A DNA stretch of 52,648 nt from an uncultured Bacilli bacterium (lineage in GTDB: Bacteria > Bacillota_I > Bacilli_A > RF39 > UBA660). Below the pieces are notes generated by a model, which was given only the letters and a program-made list of their open reading frames with translations, did no database searches and had not been told where the DNA came from. Of the stretch, positions 36,749 to 45,369 are shown piece after piece. A program made the translations under genes and the position numbers. The stretch covers positions 1 through 52,648 of the forward strand of contig CANQON010000012.1 in NCBI GenBank assembly GCA_947625505.1. Reading direction: 5' to 3'. Within the stretch, counting starts at the first letter, position 1, and every line of letters starts with the position of its first letter.

Positions 36749-37020
36749 CTCATACTAACATTCTTTAAATTATAAATGTTACTATATCCTAAAGATAATA
36801 GCATATTACCTATCATCTTACTATAATGTCCATTATAACAATATAAAATAATAGGTGTACTTTTAGGATAACTCTTTAACATTGATAAAGTGTTAGTATA
36901 TGGCATGTTAATAGAACCTTCTAAATGATTAGATATATAATCACCAGGTAATCTAACATCGACCAATAAGGTATTAGGACTCATGTATTTAGGTAATTCA
37001 TCTAACTCAATATCTTTCAT
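36733..37020 (-). CDS. Rhodanese-like domain protein
   Basis: 95 residues, single rhodanese domain, start at 37020 (AGGGTGATG before). 'TLLVDVRLPGDYISNHLEGS' and the active loop 'IILYCYNGHYSKM' with catalytic Cys, followed by 'LGYSNIYNLKN'. Transfers sulfane sulfur; the partner is unknown. Read upstream of nothing else; addB has its own start further on. Confidence 0.88.
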   Translation of the reverse strand: MKDIELDELPKYMSPNTLLVDVRLPGDYISNHLEGSINMPYTNTLSMLKSYPKSTPIILYCYNGHYSKMIGNMLLSLGYSNIYNLKNVSMRKSYH

Positions 37021-37088
37021 TAGCATCACCCTATTTATTATTATGTATAAATTAAATACTTGTTTAGTGCATTAGTAATAGTAAAAAT

Positions 37089-38253
37089 TTATTCTATTAA
37101 CCCAGGATAATTTGAGTAACTATTCTTTATACTAGAAACGCTATAAACAAATACGTTTCCTAATCCACCAGAGCCAAAGGTAAAGCTTCGAGCTTCATTT
37201 AAAATTAAGTCTTTTTGAGCATGTTGATATGATGCATAAAAGACGTTCCCAGAACTATTAGTAAGATGCCCAACTAAACTTAGTTCAAATTCAAGATAAT
37301 AGCTTGTATCATCAACAATATTCATTGCAGTACCTATTCCATTAGAAGCCTGTTTAGTATTTGTGCCATCTATTGCATAATGAACCAATCCAGCATCAGA
37401 TCTTTGATAACCATTATATTTATCAATAATAAAATTGTTATTGTCCCATCTTATTCCCATAATGTCAAAAGACTTAACAGTAGGTATTGCATCACTATCC
37501 CACCTTGCATACAAATATGCATAAACTATATTTGATCCAGTTTCTAAATAAGCATCAAATTGAATCATTAAGTCGCTATTTTCATAGCATTTATAGCCAG
37601 ACATACATCCAGTATTAGACAAAGGCATTAAATTATCACTATTTATTCTAATAAAATCATCTGGTGCTTTCAAATATTTATATAAAAATTCAGATTCTCC
37701 AATTGAAACTAAGTTTTTACCTAGCTCTTCTAGTCTCAGATAAAGGCTGATATTCACCAAAACCACTTAATATAATCTCACTTAATTTTTTATTAATTGT
37801 TTCTTCTTTATTATTTGATTTTTTAATAACAAATGCTTCTGTAGGATAAGAAATTACTTTCTTTAAAGGATCTCTGGCACCATCAGAAACAGCTAACATT
37901 AGCCATTGAACTTTTTTATTGTATTTAGCGTATCTATTAAAATCTTCATCTAAGTAATAAAGAAAACGAGCACCAGATACTAAAGGTTCATTTTGTGATT
38001 CATCTTTAAGAACACTACTGACATCATATAAATCAATACGATCTTCAGCATTTATTTTCATATCAGATATATCATTAGATACATCTTCAATTGGTATTTG
38101 TACTAAAAAATCATACTTACCTAATTTAGGAGATGTTGTCATTATTTCATATTCATCATCTTTATCCTTGGATTTAGGTATTAACCATATGATAGTTATA
38201 AAAGCAATAATTAAGAGTAAAACAATAATAATTATTATTCCTTTCTTTTTCAT
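37089..38253 (-). pseudogene. Membrane-anchored outer protein split by a frameshift
   Basis: Frame one (38253 to 37717) gives 178 residues: GGAGGA before ATG, one N-terminal membrane helix (GIIIIIVLLLIIAFITIIWLI), then an outer domain, ending in AGA AGA GCT AGG TAA. Frame two (to 37089) continues for ~215 residues ('KNLVSIGESEFLYKYLKAPD' onward) but has only a GTG start without ribosome site inside the overlap. The second part is a beta-rich, secreted-looking domain with two Cys (TGCMSGYKCYE). Joining the frames by +1 near AGG-TAA gives one ~385-residue protein. So this is a frameshifted gene, a sequencing error, or less likely a programmed shift. Family not recognised. Confidence 0.6.
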
Positions 38254-38293
38254 AAATCCTCCTTTCTATTTTGATTATAGCATCTTAATTAAA

Positions 38294-38319
38294 GAAAAAA
38301 TGTGCTAGTTCGGCACATT
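38294..38319 (-). terminator. Rho-independent terminator of the second XRE gene
   Basis: Stem AATGTGC/GCACATT with a 7-nt loop and T6 on the minus strand. Confidence 0.8.
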
Positions 38320-39054
38320 AAAAATAAGTTGGCTATTTGCAAAATCTTTTATTGGTTTTAACTCAATTGTTTCAATATATTTTTCTTCATGACCATTATT
38401 TATTTCAAATTCAATAATTAATTTTTTCATAATATATTTTATATCTTCTTTAGGAAAAAGAGGATTATTATAGTCATTAATTATTAATAAAGTTTGATTT
38501 AATTCATTATAGCTAATCGCTACTTTCTCATTCTTTTTATAATAGTATAATCTAGGATGATATATGGAATATGTTCCAATTGTTCTTATATTACTAAGAT
38601 TAATATAAACTTTATTATTAGATACAATCATTACTCCATCATTAACATAACAATGTTCAGACTCACCAGTTAATTTATATACTTTAATAGAATTATACGT
38701 ATTAATAAAATAATAAGAAAGAAAACTAATGATTAAAATTAAAATAAGCATACTACTGATAATAATAATCTTTTTTCTTTTTTTGGCATCCTCTTTTAAG
38801 AGAGTAGCAGGCATTTCATTAATAATATTTTTATTATTTTTATTTTCTCTTTCACCTAATAATAATTCATTAACACTAACATCAAAAAAGTTACTAAGAT
38901 TAACTAACATTTCGGGATTAGGTAAATATTTAGAACTCTCCCATTTAGAGATAACACTCCGATCTACATATAATGCCCTTGCTAACTCTTCTTGGGTTAT
39001 ATTTTTTTCCTTACGTAAACTAATTATAAACTTACCAATTTTCTCTTTATCCAT
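38305..39054 (-). CDS. XRE-family transcriptional regulator with membrane helix
   Basis: 249 residues. N-terminal helix-turn-helix 'ITQEELARALYVDRSVISKW' then 'ESSKYLPNPEML' (about 8-62). A hydrophobic helix (about 92-115) and an outer C-terminal domain (~130 residues, beta-rich). Same plan as the regulator at 21870: DNA-binding inside, sensor-like part outside. The frameshifted membrane protein gene lies just downstream and may be its target. TAGGTG precedes the ATG. Confidence 0.82.
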   Translation of the reverse strand: MDKEKIGKFIISLRKEKNITQEELARALYVDRSVISKWESSKYLPNPEMLVNLSNFFDVSVNELLLGERENKNNKNIINEMPATLLKEDAKKRKKIIIISSMLILILIISFLSYYFINTYNSIKVYKLTGESEHCYVNDGVMIVSNNKVYINLSNIRTIGTYSIYHPRLYYYKKNEKVAISYNELNQTLLIINDYNNPLFPKEDIKYIMKKLIIEFEINNGHEEKYIETIELKPIKDFANSQLIFNVPN

Positions 39055-39090
39055 ATTTACACCTAAATATATATTATCATTTTATATACA

Positions 39091-39117
39091 AAAAAGCTAA
39101 TAAATAATTATTAGCTT
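39091..39117 (-). terminator. Rho-independent terminator of the uppS-cdsA-rseP unit
   Basis: Stem AAGCTAATAA/TTATTAGCTT with a 4-nt loop and a T-run on the minus strand. Confidence 0.8.
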
Positions 39118-39484
39118 ATAACCATAATGTATCTTCTTTTTTATTTTCATTTCTTTCTCGATAATTACGATATACTTTAATAAGAGTTGAAATAATATCA
39201 TAATTTAGAAGACTTTCTTCATCGATTGATACTCCTTCAAAAGCTAAAGTATTACGCACACTATTCATAAATTTAGTATCTGTTAAATATTCATAGACAA
39301 CAATATCAATTACTTTTAAATGATTAGTTTTACCATAATCTTGACTATCAACTTCAAATATTTTATTTTCATATTCATCAAGAATAACTTTTGTTAAAAT
39401 ATCATTTTCTTTAAAAGGATAATTAATGATGTCATCATAGTGAACACAGATTTGTAGTACGTTTTGTGTCTTACTTGTAATCAT
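39116..39484 (-). CDS. Hypothetical 122-residue protein at the end of the rseP operon
   Basis: No family recognised. Soluble, mixed alpha/beta, with 'LTKVILDEYENKIFEVDSQD' and a basic helix near the end ('IKVYRNYRERNENKK'). It begins 3 nt after the rseP stop and shares its terminator, so it is co-transcribed with uppS-cdsA-rseP. Confidence 0.55.
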   Translation of the reverse strand: MITSKTQNVLQICVHYDDIINYPFKENDILTKVILDEYENKIFEVDSQDYGKTNHLKVIDIVVYEYLTDTKFMNSVRNTLAFEGVSIDEESLLNYDIISTLIKVYRNYRERNENKKEDTLWL

Positions 39485-39486
39485 AT

Positions 39487-40800
39487 CTAAAATAATCGCA
39501 ATATATCATTAAATGTTACATATATCATTAAAATCATTAATAATATAAAGAATATATTATGAATAGTATTTTCAACTTTTGGATTAACAGGAGATCCCTT
39601 AATTTTTTCAATAATTAAGAATAGAGCATGTCCTCCATCAAAAGCAGGTAAAGGTAAAATATTAATAAACGCTACATTAATATTTAATAAAGCAATTAAA
39701 GATAAAATAGAAGATAATCCTACTTTAGCAGCTTCATCAACAATAGTATAAATACCTATAGGTCCTGATAACATACTAAGACTTATTTTACCAGTTATTA
39801 AATACCAAACAGTCCAGAACATTTGCTTAACAGTACTAGAGAATTTACCACAAGCATATTTTAATCCTGCTACAAAACCTTTTTGTTCTTTTCCTTTAAT
39901 ACTAAAGCCATGTGAATAACCATTTAAATCTTCATTTTTAACTTCTTTAGTTTCTATTTGAACTTTTTTATCGCCATCAACAGTAATAGTAAATTCTTTT
40001 TTATCTCTAATAAGCTCAAGATACTCTAAATAAGAATCTACTTTCTCACCATCAACTTCAGAAATAATCATATTTTCTTTTAATTCATCATTTTCTGAAT
40101 CTAAAACAATAACTTCTATTTTATCATCGATAACTTTAGTAGCAACAGAAAAGCCATAATCAAGTCCTAAAACCATATTATCTTTACCAACAACAATGGG
40201 ATTAATTGTAACATCTCTTACTTCACCATCTTTATCCTTAATTGTTATTGGAAATTTCTTATCGCCTTGAACGATTAATTCTAAAGATAATAAATCATAA
40301 CTACTAACTTTTTTACCATTTACTTTTATGATTTTAGCATCAGTAGGTAAATCTTTAACTACTGATTCATCAACGTAAACAGAATTTAAACTAACAGTAT
40401 TTGTCCAACCAATAATTAATAAAACAATAAAAGCTAAAATAAAGTTATTCATAACACCAGCTATCATAACTAAAAGACGTTGATGCCATTTTTTAGATTG
40501 TAGTCTTTTTTCAGCAGGGATATTTTCATCAACTTCTACTTCTTCCCCTGCCATTTGAACAAAGCCTCCAATAGGAAATAAACGTAAACAGTAATCTGTT
40601 TCATCATCAACGTATGTTACTTTGCCATCTTTATCTTTAACTTTCTTTTTACGATTAAATTTTAATAATCTAGGTCCCATACCTATACTGAATTCATAAA
40701 CATAAACCCCTGCTCTTTTAGCAAAGATAAAATGTCCTAATTCATGAATAAAAACAACTATACCTAATATTAAGATAAAATATATAATTGATAATAACAT
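39487..40800 (-). CDS. rseP: RIP-type metalloprotease RseP
   Basis: Site-2 protease in the membrane that cleaves anti-sigma factors and signal peptides. HExxH in 'GIVVFIHELGHFIFAKRAGV', a central PDZ segment, and 'INILPLPAFDGGHALFLIIE' (family NxxPxPxLDGG with the third metal ligand Asp). 437 residues is normal. AGGAGG precedes the ATG. The usual dxr between cdsA and rseP is missing. Confidence 0.94.
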   Translation of the reverse strand: MLLSIIYFILILGIVVFIHELGHFIFAKRAGVYVYEFSIGMGPRLLKFNRKKKVKDKDGKVTYVDDETDYCLRLFPIGGFVQMAGEEVEVDENIPAEKRLQSKKWHQRLLVMIAGVMNNFILAFIVLLIIGWTNTVSLNSVYVDESVVKDLPTDAKIIKVNGKKVSSYDLLSLELIVQGDKKFPITIKDKDGEVRDVTINPIVVGKDNMVLGLDYGFSVATKVIDDKIEVIVLDSENDELKENMIISEVDGEKVDSYLEYLELIRDKKEFTITVDGDKKVQIETKEVKNEDLNGYSHGFSIKGKEQKGFVAGLKYACGKFSSTVKQMFWTVWYLITGKISLSMLSGPIGIYTIVDEAAKVGLSSILSLIALLNINVAFINILPLPAFDGGHALFLIIEKIKGSPVNPKVENTIHNIFFILLMILMIYVTFNDILRLF

Positions 40801-40810
40801 ATATAGCCTC

Positions 40811-41617
40811 CTATAATATATTTAGAAAAAAGCTAAAAGCAAGTAATACAAAGATAAGACTATCCAAACGATCTAATATACCTCCATGTTCAGGTATTAA
40901 ATTAGAAAAGTCTTTCTTACCAAAATATCTTTTAACAGCTGAAAAGAATAAGTCTCCTATTTGACCAATAACAGATAAGAATAAAGTTACCATTATTAAT
41001 AAAATTAAATTAGCTTGAGGATTAATAACAGTTATATAGAAACATGTAGAAACAAAGACACCAAAGATAGCTCCTCCTATAGCGCCTTCCCATGTTTTTT
41101 TAGGGGATACTACTTCTAATAGTTTATGACGTCCTATTAACATACCTGTAAATAAAGCAAAGGTATCAGTCATAACAGTAATTAAAACTAAATATAATAG
41201 TAAATATTTATTAATTTCAAAATAAGTATTAAATAAAGTCATAATGAAGCATAATAACATAACTCCCATAAATACGTAATTAGCATCATTAATACTATAT
41301 GTATCACGATTATGATATAAAACAACCAAAGTTAATAGTATTAAAAGTAAAGCAGCAACCATACGAAAGTCAATAATTAGTTCTAATGACTTACCTGTAT
41401 TTACCATAAACATAATAAAATAAACAAATAAGAATAAATATGAAATTAATTTAACAAAGATAGGAATATCTTTTTTTGTTTCTTTAATATCTAAATATTC
41501 TTTCATTCCTGCCATACATACAAGGAAGATAGCCCATTTAAAAACACTTCCTCCAAAAATAAAGATAGGAATAACAATAAGTAATAAAACAATGGCGCTA
41601 ATTATTCTTTGTTTCAT
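40811..41617 (-). CDS. cdsA: Phosphatidate cytidylyltransferase
   Basis: Makes CDP-diacylglycerol from phosphatidate and CTP, the entry to phospholipids. 268 residues, about eight membrane helices. The family signature is clear near the C-terminus: 'FFSAVKRYFGKKDFSNLIPE' then 'HGGILDRLDSL'. Start overlaps the end of uppS by 20 nt, with GGAGGT before it. Confidence 0.94.
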   Translation of the reverse strand: MKQRIISAIVLLLIVIPIFIFGGSVFKWAIFLVCMAGMKEYLDIKETKKDIPIFVKLISYLFLFVYFIMFMVNTGKSLELIIDFRMVAALLLILLTLVVLYHNRDTYSINDANYVFMGVMLLCFIMTLFNTYFEINKYLLLYLVLITVMTDTFALFTGMLIGRHKLLEVVSPKKTWEGAIGGAIFGVFVSTCFYITVINPQANLILLIMVTLFLSVIGQIGDLFFSAVKRYFGKKDFSNLIPEHGGILDRLDSLIFVLLAFSFFLNIL

Positions 41618-42332
41618 AGTTTATACCTCCAAAACGTCGATCCCTACTTGTATATTCAAGTAATGCTTTATCAAACTCTTTAGCATCAAATGATGGAAAA
41701 TAAGTTTTAGGAAAATATAACTCAGCATAACTTGCTTGATATAACATAAAATTACTAAGTCTTAATTCTCCACTCGTTCTAATTAAGAAGTCAATAGGTG
41801 GTAAATCTTGAAACATATAGTGATACAACATATCTTCATTAACATCATCAATACTAAACTTATGATTATCAATATCTGTATGCATCTTTTTAAATGCTTC
41901 AACTAATTCTAAATGTGATCCATAATTAAAACAAATATTCATAATACCATTAGTACATTCCTTAGTTATTTCTTCACATTTATTAATGATATCAATAATC
42001 TTCTTCTTTACAGGTTTTCCTCTTCCACCAGAGAAAACTAAACGAATATTTTTTTCTTTTAAGTCTTTAGCATATTCAGCAAATTTATTTTCAAAAAGAT
42101 TCATTAAAAAATCTACTTCTTCTTTACTTCTTTTAAAGTTTTCGGTTGAAAAAGCATATACACTTAAAACTTTTACACCTGTTTTAAATACATGTTCTGT
42201 TAATTTCATTAAATTATTGAATCCTTCTTGATGCCCTTCACTACGTGTAAGACCTCTTTCTTGTGCCCAACGACCATTACCATCTAAGATAATTCCAACA
42301 TGATTGGGTATTTTAATTTTGGAATAATCCAT
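41598..42332 (-). CDS. uppS: Isoprenyl transferase (undecaprenyl diphosphate synthase)
   Basis: cis-Prenyltransferase making the C55 wall carrier. 'VGIILDGNGRWAQERGL' holds the catalytic Asp and the diphosphate-binding loop; 'LSVYAFSTENFKRSKEEVDF', 'IDFLIRTSGELRLSNFMLYQ' and 'YAELYFPKTYFPSF' follow in the usual order. 244 residues. Strong AAGGAGG site. First gene of uppS-cdsA-rseP. Confidence 0.95.
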   Translation of the reverse strand: MDYSKIKIPNHVGIILDGNGRWAQERGLTRSEGHQEGFNNLMKLTEHVFKTGVKVLSVYAFSTENFKRSKEEVDFLMNLFENKFAEYAKDLKEKNIRLVFSGGRGKPVKKKIIDIINKCEEITKECTNGIMNICFNYGSHLELVEAFKKMHTDIDNHKFSIDDVNEDMLYHYMFQDLPPIDFLIRTSGELRLSNFMLYQASYAELYFPKTYFPSFDAKEFDKALLEYTSRDRRFGGINYETKNN

Positions 42333-42391
42333 ACATTATCCTCCTTAATCCTACATAACACATTATAACATAAAATACATATATATGAAAG

Positions 42392-42419
42392 AAAAAATAG
42401 AACCCGAAGATTCTATTTT
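42392..42419 (-). terminator. Rho-independent terminator of rpsP-khpA
   Basis: Stem AAAATAGAA/TTCTATTTT with an 8-nt loop and T-run on the minus strand, overlapping the khpA stop codon. Confidence 0.8.
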
Positions 42420-42655
42420 GTATCGATGTTTACTCTTACACGACCTAAATTATTTATATAAGCAGAAGCTTGAACAATATTACGAATAGAGTTAGCTACT
42501 TTGCCTCCTCTTCCTATTACTGCTCCCATGTCTTCTTCAGCTACTTTAACTGTAATAACTTTTTCTTTTTCTTCTTCATCTAAAGATATCGTTACTACAT
42601 CGGGATTTTTCACAATATTTTTAACTAAATACTCTGTTAACGCTACTAAATCCAT
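42413..42655 (-). CDS. khpA: KH-domain RNA-binding protein KhpA
   Basis: 80-residue single KH domain. GxxG loop in 'GAVIGRGGKVANSIRNIV'. KhpA with KhpB (Jag) binds small RNAs and affects cell division and elongation in Firmicutes. It follows rpsP by 2 nt, the standard order; rimM and trmD, usually next, are absent here. Confidence 0.94.
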   Translation of the reverse strand: MDLVALTEYLVKNIVKNPDVVTISLDEEEKEKVITVKVAEEDMGAVIGRGGKVANSIRNIVQASAYINNLGRVRVNIDTK

Positions 42656-42656
42656 A

Positions 42657-42941
42657 TTATTTTTCTTCTTTCTTTGTCATTTTTGATTCATGGAATTTCT
42701 TCATAATACCAGCACGACTTAATAAGTCTCTAACTGTATCAGTAGGAATAGCTCCATTTTTTAACCAAGTAAGAGCTTTTTCTTCATCAATTTTAACAAC
42801 AGCAGGAGTTTCTAATGGATTATAATATCCTATTTCTTCAATAAATCTTCCATCTCTTGGAGATCTTGCATCAGCTGCTACTAAACGATAAAATGGTCTT
42901 TTTTTAGCACCCATTCTTCTTAATCTTAATTTAACTGCCAT
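42657..42941 (-). CDS. rpsP: 30S ribosomal protein S16
   Basis: 94 residues from 42941, where GGGAGGGAT precedes [11 protein letters not shown]; the longer reading from 42998 overlaps the promoter. Family motifs '[20 protein letters not shown]', 'IGYYNP' and '[16 protein letters not shown]' are intact. Small-subunit assembly protein. Confidence 0.97.
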   Translation of the reverse strand: MAVKLRLRRMGAKKRPFYRLVAADARSPRDGRFIEEIGYYNPLETPAVVKIDEEKALTWLKNGAIPTDTVRDLLSRAGIMKKFHESKMTKKEEK

Positions 42942-42969
42942 AATATCCCTCCCATCAATTAACGTTATA

Positions 42970-42998
42970 ATGATAACATAAAAAAAAAGATGTGTCAA
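42970..42998 (-). promoter_or_regulatory. Promoter of rpsP-khpA
   Basis: Minus-strand -35 TTGACA (42993-42998, consensus), 17-bp spacer, -10 TATCAT (42970-42975). Because it lies after the cotE fragment, rpsP expression should not depend on the interrupted gene. Confidence 0.8.
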
Positions 42999-43016
42999 CT
43001 ATTTTAGGTTAACACA

Positions 43017-43433
43017 CTATAAATATTCTTCATTAACTTCTTCATCAATTTGCTTTGCTTCTTCCTCTGTATAATCATCATCAATAATATCCCAAGGATC
43101 TTCATCTTCTTCAATAGCTATTTTAACTTTAGTTTCCCCTACTATTTCTATTCCTAATTCTTTATCTATTTCAAATTTAATACTATTACCATTGATATCG
43201 ACATTAGAACAATTAGGTTGATATAAACTTCTTACAATAATATCGGTATCGCCATCAATATTAGCGTCACTTCTTAATTTAATATTAAAAGTATCATTGT
43301 ATTCAATATTTTTAGTTGCGACTGTCGTCTTTTGATTATTATCGTATGAATACCAAATATTAATATCAAAGTTTCCTTTTACGCCTACTTTATCTCCCGT
43401 TTTATATCCTTCAAATTGATGGGTAATTGTTAT
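43017..43433 (-). pseudogene. cotE: cotE, C-terminal part only (outer spore coat protein E), cut by a mobile element
   Basis: An open frame of 138 residues without a start, bounded upstream by a TGA (43434-43436) only 15 nt before the serine recombinase stop codon. The translation begins ITITHQFEGYKTGDKV and contains 'FDINIWYSYDNNQKT', 'LYQPNCSNVDI', 'IVGETKVKIAIEED' and an acidic tail ending EEVNEEYL. It follows B. subtilis CotE in order through 'YDINVWYSY', 'QQPNC', 'VVGETKV', the acidic stretch and the end. CotE organises the outer coat of the spore. About 40 N-terminal residues are missing and are expected at the far end of the element. No internal stop or frameshift, so the fragment is preserved. 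Confidence 0.8.
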
Positions 43434-43450
43434 TCATGATAAAAAATAAG
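43424..43450. other. Probable attachment-site junction of the element in cotE
   Basis: CotE-like coding sequence ends at about 43433 and the recombinase stop is at 43451-43453; the crossover of a serine recombinase must lie in or next to these ~27 nt. The first codons past the junction (ITITH against B. subtilis WIINH, from memory) suggest the break is inside the codons before the conserved His. The other attachment half is outside the window, so the core cannot be defined. Confidence 0.55.
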
Positions 43451-45094
43451 TTAAAAAAATTGTTTTAATTGTTTTATTTTTAAATATACATCAATAGTTT
43501 TATCAGAATGTATCTCAATACGATCAACCATTTTTAAAATTAATTCTCTAGGTGGATTTTTTCGTGATTCATAATATTGTTCAATTAGCTTATTGGCATC
43601 TAAAAATTGTTCTACACCATTGTTTTGCTGATATTCTTGTAATGACACTTTTATATCATCTATTTCAATGCTCTTTTTTGATTTTTCTTCTTCTAATTTA
43701 CTAGTTAACTTTTTATATGTATCAGTTGTAATAACATCATTCAAACGATCTTCATATATCTTTTCAATCTTAACATCTAATTGCTTAATATCAGTTTCTA
43801 ATTTTCCTATTTTTTTCTTCAATGTATTTGTATAAGTTGCAAAAGCAGTTTTTTTATTACTTAAAATATTTTCTACATCAATAAGTTTCATATACTTATC
43901 ACAAATGTTACCGATAATATTTAAAAGTTGTTGTTCTAATTTGTTATAATTATTCGAATGTGGCGAACATTTATTATAAGCACTATTTTTTCGATATAAA
44001 TTGCAATAAGTGTATACATATTGTTGATTAATAGGTCTACCATCTTTTTTAGGATTGCCAATACCAATTTTGTGTCCGCATTCAGCACAATATAATAATC
44101 CATCAAACAATCTTTGATATGGCTTGGCAGGGAGTCTATAATTAGCTTTAATAATATTTTGTACCCGATTAAATGTATCTATATCAATAATTGGTTCATG
44201 TGTGTTTTCAACAATAATCCACTCTTTGGGATCAGTTTTAATTATTTTTTTCTCTCTAAAACTTTGTTTATTATAAACATTCTGTACCATGTTACCAATA
44301 TACATTTGGTTATTTAAGATTTTACTTACAGTAGACATACTCCATTCATAAGGATACTTAGCGTTTAATCCTCTTCTCGTTTTCTTATAAACTTCGGGAA
44401 TTGGTATCTTTTCTTTTGTCAAAAGTTTTGCAACCATGCTTTTAGATTGAGTTTTAAGATAATATTCAAAAATTTTTCTAACTACATCAGCTGATTCCTC
44501 ATCTATAATAAGTTTATGCTTATCCTTTGGATCTTTTTTATAGCCATAGATGGGAATTCCACCCATATATTCTCCAGCATATTGTTTAATCTTATATACT
44601 CTTTTAATATTTTTTGACAAATCACGAGAATATTTCTCATTAATAAAATTATTTAACGAAACATACTCATTGTTTGAATTTTCTTTATTTTGAGTGTCAA
44701 TCTGCTCTTGAATAGCAATATATCTAATATTGTGTTTTGGAAAATAATAATCTATATAATAGCCACACTCAAAACTACTACGGCCAAGTCTTGATAAGCT
44801 TTTAGTAATAACAACTTTAATTTTACCACTTTCCATTTCGGCCATTAAATTGTTCCAACCAGGTCTATCAAAATTCGTTCCAGACACACCATCATCTATA
44901 AATTCTTTACATCTATCACCTACATTTCCATTCCGATTAATAAATTCATTCATTAATCTTCGTTGATTTACAACACTTTCACTTTCATCAGATTGATTAT
45001 ATTCATCAGCCATAGATAGTCTTATATATTTAGCTATTTCTTCTGGTGAATACATTCTCAAAAGCGTAATTTTATCAGTGCAATAAAAATTCAT
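43451..45094 (-). CDS. Large serine recombinase (integrase/excisionase of the element)
   Basis: 547 residues. Resolvase domain about 22-170 with catalytic Ser27 in 'KYIRLSMADE', 'FIDDGVSGTNFDRPGWNNLM' and 'VVITKSLSRLGRS'; recombinase domain with 'GGIPIYGYKKDP' and 'WSMSTVSKILNNQMYIGNMV'; zinc ribbon Cys336, Cys339, Cys364, Cys376; coiled coil (about 425-490) before the C-terminus. This is the TnpX/SPbeta-integrase type that joins attP and attB and needs a partner for excision. The gene is the outermost of the element and abuts cotE, as is common for integrases. AAAGGATG precedes the ATG. Confidence 0.93.
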   Translation of the reverse strand: MNFYCTDKITLLRMYSPEEIAKYIRLSMADEYNQSDESESVVNQRRLMNEFINRNGNVGDRCKEFIDDGVSGTNFDRPGWNNLMAEMESGKIKVVITKSLSRLGRSSFECGYYIDYYFPKHNIRYIAIQEQIDTQNKENSNNEYVSLNNFINEKYSRDLSKNIKRVYKIKQYAGEYMGGIPIYGYKKDPKDKHKLIIDEESADVVRKIFEYYLKTQSKSMVAKLLTKEKIPIPEVYKKTRRGLNAKYPYEWSMSTVSKILNNQMYIGNMVQNVYNKQSFREKKIIKTDPKEWIIVENTHEPIIDIDTFNRVQNIIKANYRLPAKPYQRLFDGLLYCAECGHKIGIGNPKKDGRPINQQYVYTYCNLYRKNSAYNKCSPHSNNYNKLEQQLLNIIGNICDKYMKLIDVENILSNKKTAFATYTNTLKKKIGKLETDIKQLDVKIEKIYEDRLNDVITTDTYKKLTSKLEEEKSKKSIEIDDIKVSLQEYQQNNGVEQFLDANKLIEQYYESRKNPPRELILKMVDRIEIHSDKTIDVYLKIKQLKQFF

Positions 45095-45123
45095 TATTCA
45101 TCCTTTCTAAGGATTCATAACTA

Positions 45124-45160
45124 ACTGGTATAAAAACCGTATAAATTTTATTATACCAGT
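45124..45160. repeat. Inverted repeat in the recombinase leader
   Basis: ACTGGTATAA (45124-45133) and TTATACCAGT (45151-45160) are exact inverse copies, with a related half site CGTATAA between them. The repeat overlaps a TATAAT on the minus strand ~60 nt before the recombinase start, so it could be an operator on the recombinase promoter. On the plus strand it is followed by T8, so a terminator against incoming transcription is the other reading. Confidence 0.5.
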
Positions 45161-45184
45161 TTTTTTTGACAAATCCTATTTTTT

Positions 45185-45310
45185 TTAATTTAATATTTGT
45201 TTCATATAATCAACAGAAAATTCACCAAAATCTTGTTCCAAAATTTGTAGAATGTCTTGCCCTTCTTCCTCAAAAAAAAGATTTATCGTAAATTTAGTCA
45301 TTTTACTCAT
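45185..45310 (-). CDS. Small 41-residue protein upstream of the recombinase
   Basis: MSKMTKFTINLFFEEE followed by 'GQDILQILEQDFGEF' and ending in KQILN. GAAGAGAG precedes the ATG at 45310; a second in-frame ATG is at 45301. Short beta strand then helix, of the kind often found just before serine recombinase genes in Firmicutes elements (compare TnpW-type ORFs), though not a confident match. Could be a regulator or recombination partner of the recombinase; inference only. Confidence 0.55.
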   Translation of the reverse strand: MSKMTKFTINLFFEEEGQDILQILEQDFGEFSVDYMKQILN

Positions 45311-45344
45311 CTCTCTTCCCTTGATAAAAATTATGATTGTTAAC

Positions 45345-45369
45345 AAAAAAATAGAACTAAGTTCTATTT
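45345..45369 (-). terminator. Rho-independent terminator
   Basis: Stem AAATAGAAC/GTTCTATTT, 3-nt loop, T7 on the minus strand, just after the 126-residue gene. Confidence 0.85.

Noticed and set aside
43017-43433. A complete small gene of its own
   Set aside because: No start codon with a ribosome site in frame, and the sequence aligns with the middle and end of CotE, so it is a truncated part.
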